In this document: piece by piece, positions 28,738-35,729 of the stretch
Position numbering within the stretch: position 1 is the first letter of the stretch
Layout of the letters: each line of letters begins with the position of its first letter
Source: Amycolatopsis sp. WQ 127309
Lineage (GTDB): Bacteria; Actinomycetota; Actinomycetes; Mycobacteriales; Pseudonocardiaceae
Assembly: GCF_023023025.1 (NCBI RefSeq)
Contig: NZ_CP095481.1
Coordinates: forward strand, 8,817,001 to 8,881,000
DNA length: 64,000 bases
Direction of reading: 5' to 3'
The notes under the pieces: model-generated
What the model saw: only the letters and a program-made list of their open reading frames with translations
Told to the model about the DNA's origin: nothing
The model's database searches: none
Program-made: the position numbers and the translations under genes

Positions 28738-29202
28738 TTACGGCGCCGTGTAAGGCGGCCGCTGGTCCAGCGACGGGCTGACGTCCGGGTACCGGCCGTC
28801 CTGGCCCGTCACCGGCGTGACCGTGGGGCCCTGCTGCTCCGGTTCGATCCGCTGCCGACCGCCCCGCTGGACGACGGCTTCGACCTCCTGCTCGCCGCGG
28901 ATGCGGGCCAGCGCGCCGAGCGTGATCGCGTGGGCCAGCGCCAGGATCAGCAGCAGCACGCCGATCCGGGCGATGATGCTGGGCAGGTCACCGCCGATGT
29001 TGATGGTCGAGACGAGCGCCAGCACACCCAGCGTCGCCAGGTGGAACAGCACCGTGACCAGCCGGGCCATCGACGCCCCGGCCGCCGGGTCGCCGTAGGA
29101 GTTTTCGAGGTAACGGCGGCCGCTGCGGTAGATGATCTGGCCGTCCGCGACGACCAGCAGCGCGCCGATCAAGAGAAACGCGAGGTATGCGTTCGTGCTC
29201 AT
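28738..29202 (-). CDS. Small integral membrane protein, function unknown (154 aa)
   Basis: Three hydrophobic helices are visible (about residues 5-22, 45-65 and 72-95). A basic stretch and a proline/glutamine-rich cytoplasmic-type tail ending PPYTAP follow. No family is recognised. The GTTT-N16-GGGTAC promoter upstream is one of the best in the region, so stress control is likely. GAAGGAG precedes the ATG. Confidence 0.78.
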   Translation of the reverse strand: MSTNAYLAFLLIGALLVVADGQIIYRSGRRYLENSYGDPAAGASMARLVTVLFHLATLGVLALVSTINIGGDLPSIIARIGVLLLILALAHAITLGALARIRGEQEVEAVVQRGGRQRIEPEQQGPTVTPVTGQDGRYPDVSPSLDQRPPYTAP

Positions 29203-29239
29203 GCCGGACGCTCCTTCCTGGGGGACCTCTCCGGAAGAG

Positions 29240-29265
29240 GTACCCGGCGGGTAGCGCAGGGAAAC
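29240..29265 (-). promoter_or_regulatory. Candidate SigB/SigF-type promoter of the 154-aa membrane protein
   Basis: GTTT (29262-29265), a 16-bp spacer and GGGTAC (29240-29245) on the minus strand, a full consensus match. Confidence 0.75.
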
Positions 29266-29272
29266 GCGTCCG

Positions 29273-30112
29273 TCACCCGGTGAAGGTGTCGGGGTCGGGC
29301 CCCGTGCGGTGGCCGTCGTCGAGCCCGCCGATCGCCGCCATGTCCTCTTCGCCGAGTTCGAAGCCGAAGACGTCGATGTTCTGCCGGATCCGCTCCGGCG
29401 TCGACGACTTGGGGAACACGATGTTCCCGAGCTGGATGTGCCAGCGGAGGACGACCTGCGCGGCGGTGCGGTCGTACTTCTCGGCGAGCCCGGTCAGCAC
29501 CGGGTCCTCGAGCACCTCGGCCCGGGCCAGCGGGCTCCACGCCTCGGTCGCGATGCCGTGGGCGCGGTGGTATTCGCGCAGTTCCGCCTGCTGCAGCGCC
29601 GGGTGCAGCTCGATCTGGTTGACTGCGGGCACCGTGCCGGTCTCCTCGGCGAGCCGGTCGAGGTGCTCGGGCTGGAAGTTCGAGACGCCGATCGCGCGGG
29701 CCTTCCCGGCCCGCAGGATGTCCTCGAAGCCCTGCCACGTCTTGACGTACTTGCCGGTCTTCGGCAGCGGCCAGTGGATCAGGTACAGGTCGACGTGGTC
29801 GAGCCCGAGCCGCCGCAGGCTGCCCTCCAGCGCGGTGATCGCGTTGTCGTAACCCTGGGCGTCGTTGGCGAGCTTCGTGGTGACGAAGACGTCCTCGCGC
29901 GCCAGGCCGGACTCCGCGATGGCCGCGCCGACCCCCGCCTCGTTCCGGTACATCTGCGCGGTGTCGATGTGCCGGTAGCCCGCGTCCAGCGCCGTCCGCA
30001 CGGCGTTCGCCGTGGCGTCGGCCGGGATCTGGAACACCCCGAACCCGAACTGCGGGATCCGGACGCCGTTGTTCAGTTCCACAGAGGGGACATTGGCTGT
30101 CGTGGTGGTCAT
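29273..30112 (-). CDS. Aldo/keto reductase
   Basis: The 279-residue AKR barrel belongs to the 2,5-diketo-gluconate reductase-like branch. The catalytic tetrad is visible: Asp and Tyr in DAGYRHIDTAQMY, Lys in VTTKLAND and His in LYLIHWPLP. The NADPH site near the end includes FPKSSTPERIRQN. It should reduce aldehydes or ketones, useful against stress-derived carbonyls. A full-consensus SigF-type promoter precedes it. The end of the gene abuts the promoter of the membrane protein at 29202. Confidence 0.92.
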   Translation of the reverse strand: MTTTTANVPSVELNNGVRIPQFGFGVFQIPADATANAVRTALDAGYRHIDTAQMYRNEAGVGAAIAESGLAREDVFVTTKLANDAQGYDNAITALEGSLRRLGLDHVDLYLIHWPLPKTGKYVKTWQGFEDILRAGKARAIGVSNFQPEHLDRLAEETGTVPAVNQIELHPALQQAELREYHRAHGIATEAWSPLARAEVLEDPVLTGLAEKYDRTAAQVVLRWHIQLGNIVFPKSSTPERIRQNIDVFGFELGEEDMAAIGGLDDGHRTGPDPDTFTG

Positions 30113-30121
30113 GCGTCCGGC

Positions 30122-30147
30122 CTACCCGAGGCGTCCGGACGCGAAAC
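30122..30147 (-). promoter_or_regulatory. Candidate SigB/SigF-type promoter of the aldo/keto reductase
   Basis: GTTT (30144-30147), a 16-bp spacer and GGGTAG (30122-30127) on the minus strand. The -10 box ends about 10 bp before the ATG, so the leader would be very short. Confidence 0.7.
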
Positions 30148-30233
30148 GCCACGGGCCGGTACCCACCCCACGGTTTCACTCTTCCGAGTGACCTTCCGCA
30201 GGACAGCGCGGTTACCCGGGCAAATCCGGCGTG

Positions 30234-30258
30234 GTTATCCACGCCGGAACGCGGGTAG
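30234..30258 (+). promoter_or_regulatory. Candidate SigB/SigF-type promoter of the holin-DUF3618-DUF4235 operon
   Basis: GTTA (30234-30237), a 15-bp spacer and GGGTAG (30253-30258), followed by AGGAGGT and a GTG start at 30280. Confidence 0.6.
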
Positions 30259-30279
30259 CCCGGCCCCAGGAGGTATTCC

Positions 30280-30693
30280 GTGATCGAAGAAGTGAACAAG
30301 AAGCCCGCGGCCGAACGCTCGGTCGGCGAGCTGGTGTCGGACCTGTCCGACGAGGTCAAGCGCCTCGTCCGGGACGAGATCCGGCTCGGGGTCATCGAGC
30401 TGCAGCACAAGGGCAAGAAAATGGGCTTCGGCGCCGGGTTGTTCGGCGCCGCCGGGCTGTTCGCGCTGTTCGGCGTCGGGGCGCTGGTCGCCACCGCGAT
30501 CCTCGCACTGGCGCTCGTGGTCCCCGCCTGGCTGGCGGCGCTGATCGTCGCCGTGGCACTGTTCCTGATCGCCGGGGTCGCCGCCCTGGTCGGCAAGAAG
30601 GAAGTCACGCAGGCGGTGCCGCCGGTGCCGGAGGAAGCCATCGCCGGTGTCCGCGAAGACGTGGACACCGTGAAACAGGGAGTGCACTCATGA
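30280..30693 (+). CDS. Phage holin-superfamily III / DUF1469 membrane protein
   Basis: 137 residues: an amphipathic N-terminal helix (SVGELVSDLSDEVKRLVRDE), then two strongly hydrophobic helices (about residues 50-75 and 80-105) and a charged C-terminus. This is the actinobacterial putative phage holin family, which is chromosomal and usually sits with DUF3618 and DUF4235, as here. The role is probably envelope stress or membrane organisation rather than lysis. It starts with GTG after AGGAGG and overlaps the next gene by ATGA. Confidence 0.87.
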   Translation: MIEEVNKKPAAERSVGELVSDLSDEVKRLVRDEIRLGVIELQHKGKKMGFGAGLFGAAGLFALFGVGALVATAILALALVVPAWLAALIVAVALFLIAGVAALVGKKEVTQAVPPVPEEAIAGVREDVDTVKQGVHS

Positions 30694-30995
30694 GCGGGGA
30701 CTTCCCGAAGAACGCGGAAGAGGCGCGGCTCGACCGCGACGCCACCCGTGAAGAGCTGACCGAGACCCTGGACGCGCTCGGGCAGAAGCTCGACGTGAAG
30801 ACCCGGGTCACCGAGAACATCGACGGCAAGCTCGACCAGGCCACGCTGAAGGTCGCCGACGTCACGAACGAGCCGACCGCGGTGAAGTTCCGCCAAGGCG
30901 CCGACGCCGTGCGCAGCAACCCGCTGCCGGTCTTCGCGGGCGTGCTGGGCCTGGTGATCGTGATCCGGCTGATCGCGCGACGGAGGAACTCGTGA
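30690..30995 (+). CDS. DUF3618 single-span membrane protein (101 aa)
   Basis: A charged coiled N-terminal segment (EARLDRDATREELTETLDAL, the DUF3618 hallmark) is followed by one C-terminal membrane helix (about residues 78-95) and a basic RRR end. It is translationally coupled to both neighbours (ATGA before, GTGA after). The function is unknown; the conserved operon suggests an envelope complex. Confidence 0.87.
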   Translation: MSGDFPKNAEEARLDRDATREELTETLDALGQKLDVKTRVTENIDGKLDQATLKVADVTNEPTAVKFRQGADAVRSNPLPVFAGVLGLVIVIRLIARRRNS

Positions 30996-31255
30996 ACAAG
31001 GTCGTCTACAAACCGCTCAGCTGGGGTGTCGGTGCCCTCGGCGGGCTCCTCGCGGGCCAGGTCTTCAAGCAGGTCTGGAAGCGCGCGGCCGGCGAAGAAG
31101 ACGCCCCGGACGCGATCGACCGCGACTACACCTGGACCCAGGTGATCATCGCGGCCGCCGTCCAGGGCGCGATCTTCGGTGCCGTCAAGGCCGCTACCGA
31201 ACGAGCCGGCGCGGTCGGTTACCGCAAGGCGACCGGCGACTGGCCGGACGACTGA
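30992..31255 (+). CDS. DUF4235 membrane protein (87 aa)
   Basis: The N-terminal helix contains VYKPLSWGVGALGGLLAGQV, the DUF4235 signature. A second hydrophobic helix lies near residues 48-68, and the tail is charged. It is the last gene of the stress-type envelope operon and starts with GTG overlapping the DUF3618 stop. Confidence 0.87.
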   Translation: MNKVVYKPLSWGVGALGGLLAGQVFKQVWKRAAGEEDAPDAIDRDYTWTQVIIAAAVQGAIFGAVKAATERAGAVGYRKATGDWPDD

Positions 31256-31297
31256 ACCCGAGCCGACCGGCCACAGTGGACGGCCGGGCCGGTGCGC

Positions 31298-31684
31298 TCA
31301 CGCGTCCGGACCGGCTTCCGCGGCGGGCAGGCCCACGGCCGCCAGCGCGGCGAGCGCGTCGCCCGTGCGGCGGTGCAGCTTCAGCAGCAGGTCGGCACCG
31401 GTCACTTCCAGCGACCGGGTGACCGCGTGCCCGCCGGCGACGACGGCCAGTTCGGTGCGGTCGTCCGCCTCGAGCAGGGACCGGACGCCGGCGCAGCTGA
31501 GGAAGCCGACCCGCGACAGGTCGGCGACCAGGCGGTCACCGGTGGCGAGGGCCTCGTCGAGGACGCCGACGGTGGCGGCGTCGATGTCCCCCACCAGGGT
31601 GAGGACGCGGACACCACCAGGGCGTTCGGTGGTCGTGACGGTCAACCCGCCGGCTTCGTCGATCGTGCGGAACAAGTGGTACAT
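31298..31684 (-). CDS. STAS-domain protein, possible anti-anti-sigma factor (128 aa)
   Basis: A STAS fold spans residues about 12-110. The phospho-acceptor region reads VADLSRVGFLSCAGVRSL, where SpoIIAA-type proteins have Asp-Leu-Ser and a downstream Ser. The residue at the usual phosphoserine place appears to be Ser or Cys (LSCAG), so regulation may be altered. It is a candidate partner for the RsbW-like kinase at 24310, 6.5 kb away. ATG 31684 follows GAAGGGAG. Confidence 0.8.
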   Translation of the reverse strand: MYHLFRTIDEAGGLTVTTTERPGGVRVLTLVGDIDAATVGVLDEALATGDRLVADLSRVGFLSCAGVRSLLEADDRTELAVVAGGHAVTRSLEVTGADLLLKLHRRTGDALAALAAVGLPAAEAGPDA

Positions 31685-31850
31685 GGCGCTCCCTTCGCGG
31701 CTTTCAGGGGCGCTGACCGGAGCACGTGTCTGAACAACAGCCAACCACCCGACCGTACGCCCCTGCGCCGACAGGTCAACCCCGCGGGTTTTCTTCCCCC
31801 GACCTGGGGGAATCCGCCAGGACCAAGATCGGTGCCCCGGAAGGAGATCC

Positions 31851-33137
31851 ATGCGTGTCGTGATCGTCGGCGGCGGGTTCGCCGGGTACCACGCGGCGAA
31901 GAGCCTGCGGAAGGAAGCCGAGGACGTCGAGATCGTCGTGCTCAACCCGACGGACTACTTCCTCTACCTGCCGTTGCTGCCGGAGGTGGCGGCCGGGATC
32001 CTCGACCCGCGGCGGGTGACCGTGTCGATCCCGGAGACGCTGCCGGGGGTCCGGTTGCTGCTCGGCAAAGCGACGGCGGTCGACTTCGACGCGCGGGCCG
32101 TCACGTACACCGATCCCGAGGACGAAGAGCACCGGATCGGGTACGACCGGCTGGTGCTGGCCGCGGGCAGTGTCAACAAGCTGTTGCCGATCCCGGGGGT
32201 GCCGGAGTACGCGCACGGCTTCCGCGGCGTGCCCGAGGCGTTGTACCTGCGGGACCACGTCACCCGGCAGATCGAGCTGGCCGCGGCGGCCGAGGACCCG
32301 GCCGAACGCGACGCGCGCTGCACGTTCGTGGTCGTCGGCGCGGGGTACACCGGCACCGAGGTGGCCGCGCAGGGCCCGGCCTTCACCGACGCGCTGGCCG
32401 CGCGGCACCCCGAGCTCGCCGGGCAGCGGATCCGCTGGCTGCTGGTGGACGTCGCCGAGCGCGTCCTGCCCGAGCTCGACCGGCGGCTCGGGAAGACGGC
32501 CGACGAGGTGCTGCGCTCGCGCGGGGTCGAGGTGCTGACGAAGACGTCGGTCGACCACGCGGACGCCAAGGGCGTCACCCTCACCACCGGCGACCTGGTA
32601 CCGACCCGCACCCTCGTGTGGTGCGTCGGCGTCCGGCCCGACCCGCTGGTCTCGGACCTCGGCCTGGAGACCGCGAAGGGCCGGGTCGTCGTCACGGCCC
32701 AGCTGACCGTGCCGGGCCGCGACGACGTGTTCGCCTGCGGTGACGCGGCCGCGGTGCCCGACCTCACCCGGCCGGGCCGCTACACGGCGATGACCGCGCA
32801 GCACGCCGAACGCCAGGGCACGCTCGCCGGGCGCAACGTCGCGGCGTCACTCGGCCAGGGCCGCACCCGCAGCTACCGCCACCACGACCTCGGGTTCGTC
32901 GTCGACCTCGGCGCCGGGGCCGCGGCGGCGAACCCGCTGCACATCCCGCTCTCCGGCCGCCTGGCCAAAGCCGTGACGCGCGGCTACCACCTGAGCGCGA
33001 TGCCGGGGAACCGCGTGCGCACAGTCGCCGACTGGGTCCTGGAGTCGCTGACCGGCCGCCAGACCGTCCAGCTCGGACTGGTGCGCGCGCGCTCGGTGCC
33101 GCTGGACACGGACTCCCCCGAGCTGCCCCGGCGCTGA
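31851..33137 (+). CDS. ndh: Type II NADH dehydrogenase (NDH-2)
   Basis: The 428-residue flavoprotein has two Rossmann motifs, the FAD site at the start (VVIVGGGFAGYHAAKSL) and the NADH site near residue 160 (TFVVVGAGYTGTEVAAQ). The C-terminal VFACGDAAAVPD segment binds FAD. It should pass electrons from NADH to menaquinone without pumping protons, at the membrane face. GGAAGGAG precedes ATG 31851. The family length is about 400-460, in agreement. Confidence 0.9.
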   Translation: MRVVIVGGGFAGYHAAKSLRKEAEDVEIVVLNPTDYFLYLPLLPEVAAGILDPRRVTVSIPETLPGVRLLLGKATAVDFDARAVTYTDPEDEEHRIGYDRLVLAAGSVNKLLPIPGVPEYAHGFRGVPEALYLRDHVTRQIELAAAAEDPAERDARCTFVVVGAGYTGTEVAAQGPAFTDALAARHPELAGQRIRWLLVDVAERVLPELDRRLGKTADEVLRSRGVEVLTKTSVDHADAKGVTLTTGDLVPTRTLVWCVGVRPDPLVSDLGLETAKGRVVVTAQLTVPGRDDVFACGDAAAVPDLTRPGRYTAMTAQHAERQGTLAGRNVAASLGQGRTRSYRHHDLGFVVDLGAGAAAANPLHIPLSGRLAKAVTRGYHLSAMPGNRVRTVADWVLESLTGRQTVQLGLVRARSVPLDTDSPELPRR

Positions 33138-33143
33138 GCCGCG

Positions 33144-33338
33144 CTATTCGTCGTCGAACACGGACAGGGCCTGGCGGCGGTGCAGCAGCTCGAGGGCCGA
33201 GTCCAGCTGGCGCTCGAGGTCCTTGAGCCGGACGCGGTCGTCCGCGGTGAGCCCACCGTGGTGGAGGGCGCCGGTGCGCAGCCGGTGTTCTTCGTCGATC
33301 AGGTCGGCGATGCGGTCGGTGATCTCGTGGCCTGCCAT
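33144..33338 (-). CDS. DUF2630-like small helical protein (64 aa)
   Basis: Charged, helical and coiled-coil-like: AGHEITDRIADLIDEEHRLR, then LKDLERQLDSALELLHRRQA. This is the pattern of the DUF2630 family. ATG 33338 is preceded by GAAGGG. It is convergent with ndh, with 6 bp between. No function is known. Confidence 0.78.
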   Translation of the reverse strand: MAGHEITDRIADLIDEEHRLRTGALHHGGLTADDRVRLKDLERQLDSALELLHRRQALSVFDDE

Positions 33339-33397
33339 GGAATACCCTTCGACGGGAGCCTCCGAGAGCATAGCCCGGCCGGCCGGTGGGCGGATCT

Positions 33398-34279
33398 TCA
33401 CGGCGTTCCCGCCGCGAGGTCCACGAACGCCCGCACCACCGAGGACACCGACCCCGCGCGCCAGGCCAGGCCCAGGTCGATGCGCGGCACCGGTTCCTCC
33501 AGCCGGCGCAGCACCACGCCCTTGCGGCGCAACGCGCGGGCCCGGTGTTCCGGCACCGCGGCGATGCCCGCGCCCTCGGCGACCGCGCGCATCAGCTGCT
33601 CGTCCTCCGGCTCCTCGCGCACGATCGGCGGGACGCCGGCCGGCCAGACCTGGGCGCTGATCGCGTCGTACTGGCCCGGGCCGTTCTCGCGCGGCCAGAA
33701 GACCACCGGCTCGGCCGCGATCCAGGCCCGCCGCAGGCGGCCGCGGCGGCGGGCGAGGTCGTGGCCGGACGGCAGCGCGATCAGCACCTCCTCCGACCCG
33801 ACCGCCGCCACCGCGACACCCGGGTGGGTGACCGGCGGGCGCACGAAGCCGAGGTCGATCTCGCCCGCGGCCAGGCGGGCCAGGTTGAAGCTCGTCCAGC
33901 CCGTCTCCAGGGCCAGCTCGACACCCGGGAAGCGGGCGCGGTAGGCCGCGACCAGGTCACCGGCCAGCGGGCCGGGTGCCGAGCGCGTGTACGCGATCCG
34001 GAGCCGTCCCGAGTCGCCGCGCCCGGCCGCGGTGATCACGCCCCGCGCCCGGTCCAACCGGTCCAGCAGCTCCCGGGCCTCCGTCGCGGCGACGCGGCCC
34101 GCGTCCGTCAACGCGAACCGCGGGCCCGACCGGTCCAGCAGCGCGACGCCCAGCTCGGCCTCGAAGGCGCGAATCTGCTGGCTCAGCGACGGCTGCGACA
34201 CGAACAGCCGGGCGGCCGCCCTGGTGAAGTGCATCTCTTCGACGAGCACGGCGAAGTAGTGCCAGCGGCGCAGGTCCAC
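33398..34279 (-). CDS. LysR-family transcriptional regulator
   Basis: 293 residues with an N-terminal winged HTH (LRRWHYFAVLVEEMHFTRAA, then SQPSLSQQIRAFE) and a LysR substrate-binding domain (about residues 90-290). The GTG at 34279 is used. It is divergent from the PLP-dependent decarboxylase gene. The 81-bp spacer contains a palindromic LysR-type box, so it probably controls that gene and itself. Confidence 0.9.
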   Translation of the reverse strand: MDLRRWHYFAVLVEEMHFTRAAARLFVSQPSLSQQIRAFEAELGVALLDRSGPRFALTDAGRVAATEARELLDRLDRARGVITAAGRGDSGRLRIAYTRSAPGPLAGDLVAAYRARFPGVELALETGWTSFNLARLAAGEIDLGFVRPPVTHPGVAVAAVGSEEVLIALPSGHDLARRRGRLRRAWIAAEPVVFWPRENGPGQYDAISAQVWPAGVPPIVREEPEDEQLMRAVAEGAGIAAVPEHRARALRRKGVVLRRLEEPVPRIDLGLAWRAGSVSSVVRAFVDLAAGTP

Positions 34280-34288
34280 CCCGCCATT

Positions 34289-34303
34289 ATAGGCGCGTCC
34301 TAT
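34289..34303. promoter_or_regulatory. LysR-type operator in the divergent spacer
   Basis: ATAGG-CGCGT-CCTAT is a perfect 5-5-5 palindrome containing T-N11-A. It lies 10 bp before the LysR start and 58 bp before the decarboxylase start. Confidence 0.65.
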
Positions 34304-34360
34304 GGTCTCATCGGGTCTGCGTCTTGGACCGGTACGGCCGTCCGCTGCTGTCCTGGGAAC

Positions 34361-35689
34361 ATGACCACGACCAGCGCCTCCCCGGCCCGCACCGACCGCC
34401 GGCTGCTCGCCCTCACCGCCGCGGCGGACCGGCGGCTCGTCGACCCGATGGCCGGGTTCGTCGACCTCGCCGGCCTCCGCGCGGCCGTCGAGGAGCTGAC
34501 CGAGGCCTTCGCCCCGCTCGGGCACGTCCAGCACACCGTCGCCGCCAAGGCGTGCGGCCTCGCGCCGCTGCTGCGGTTCCTCGGCGACCTCGGGATCGAC
34601 GCCGAGGTCGCCAGCCCCGGCGAGACGGCGGTCGCGGAGGCCGCCGGGCTCCGCGGGCCCCGGCTGGTGCTCGACTCCCCCGCCAAGACCGTCGGCGAGC
34701 TCGCCCACGCCCTGGCCGAGGGCACCGCGATCAACGCCGACAACTTCCAGGAGCTGGCCCGGCTCGACCGGCTCGTCGGCGCGGCGCCGCCCCGCTCGGT
34801 GCTGGGCCTGCGGATCAACCCGCAGGTCGGGGCCGGCCGGATCGGTGACACGAGCACGGCGACGGCGGCGTCGAAGTTCGGTATCCCGTTGCGGGACCAC
34901 GGGTATCGCGCGCTGCTGCTCGAGGCGTTCGCGCACCGGCCGTGGCTGAGCCGGCTGCACGTCCACGTCGGGTCGCAGGGCTGCCCGCCCGGGCTGATGG
35001 CCGACGGCGTCGCCGCCGTGCACGCGCTCGCCGAGGAGATCAACGCCGAAGCCGGGTACCGGCAGGTCACCAGCATCGACCTCGGCGGCGGCCTGCCGGT
35101 GAACTTCGACTCCGACGAACCCGGACCGACCTACGCCGACTACGTCGAGACGCTGCTCGCGCGGGTCCCGGCGCTCGGCGACGGGCGCTACACCTACGTC
35201 ACCGAGTTCGGCCGGTCCCTGCTGGCGAAGAACGGTTTCCTCGTCAGCGCCGTCGAGTACACGAAGGTCGCGGGCGGGCGGCACATCGCCGTGACGCACG
35301 CGGGGGCCCAGGTGGCCGCGCGCACGGTGCTGCAGCCGGAGCACTGGCCGTTGCGGCTCAGCGCGTACGACGCCGCAGGCGTGCCGAAGACCGGCCCCGA
35401 CGTGCCGCAGGACGTCGCCGGGCCGCTGTGCTTCGCGGGCGACCTGCTCGCCAGGGAACGGCCGCTGCCGCTGCTGGAGCCCGGCGACCTCGTCGTCGCC
35501 CACGACACCGGCGCGTACTACTTCGGCGCGCACTACGCGTACAACACGCTGCCGCGCCCGGCCGTCCACGGCTTCGACATCGGCGTGGCCGGCGACGTCC
35601 GGTTCACCCCGATCCGCCGGGCGCAGTCCCTCGAAGAGCTGGTCGCGGACGCCGGCGGCGAATACGTCGGAGCGCTCCCGATCGGGTGA
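34361..35689 (+). CDS. PLP-dependent decarboxylase, alanine-racemase fold (LysA-like)
   Basis: The 442-residue protein fits fold-type III PLP decarboxylases (diaminopimelate/ornithine decarboxylase group). The Schiff-base lysine is Lys63 in HTVAAKACG. The phosphate-binding glycines are in SIDLGGGLPVNF. The C-terminal active-site segment is PLCFAGDLLA, where true LysA and Odc enzymes have C-E-S-x-D. The Glu-to-Phe and Ser-to-Ala changes suggest another substrate than meso-DAP. The divergent LysR regulator and the isolation from lysine genes support a specialised role. ATG 34361 is chosen; GGGA precedes it. Confidence 0.82.
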   Translation: MTTTSASPARTDRRLLALTAAADRRLVDPMAGFVDLAGLRAAVEELTEAFAPLGHVQHTVAAKACGLAPLLRFLGDLGIDAEVASPGETAVAEAAGLRGPRLVLDSPAKTVGELAHALAEGTAINADNFQELARLDRLVGAAPPRSVLGLRINPQVGAGRIGDTSTATAASKFGIPLRDHGYRALLLEAFAHRPWLSRLHVHVGSQGCPPGLMADGVAAVHALAEEINAEAGYRQVTSIDLGGGLPVNFDSDEPGPTYADYVETLLARVPALGDGRYTYVTEFGRSLLAKNGFLVSAVEYTKVAGGRHIAVTHAGAQVAARTVLQPEHWPLRLSAYDAAGVPKTGPDVPQDVAGPLCFAGDLLARERPLPLLEPGDLVVAHDTGAYYFGAHYAYNTLPRPAVHGFDIGVAGDVRFTPIRRAQSLEELVADAGGEYVGALPIG

Positions 35690-35729
35690 TCAAGAGCGTA
35701 CGATCCTCGGACGCCGAGGGGAGACTGCC

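Noticed and set aside
30280..30693. Prophage remnant because of the holin-family gene
   Set aside because: The holin-superfamily III gene sits in the common chromosomal DUF3618-DUF4235 operon; no phage genes, integrase or att sites are present.
35669..35678. CebR operator (GGAGCGCTCC) before the GT39 gene
   Set aside because: It lies inside the last codons of the decarboxylase gene, has poor flanks and no promoter alignment; chance is more likely.
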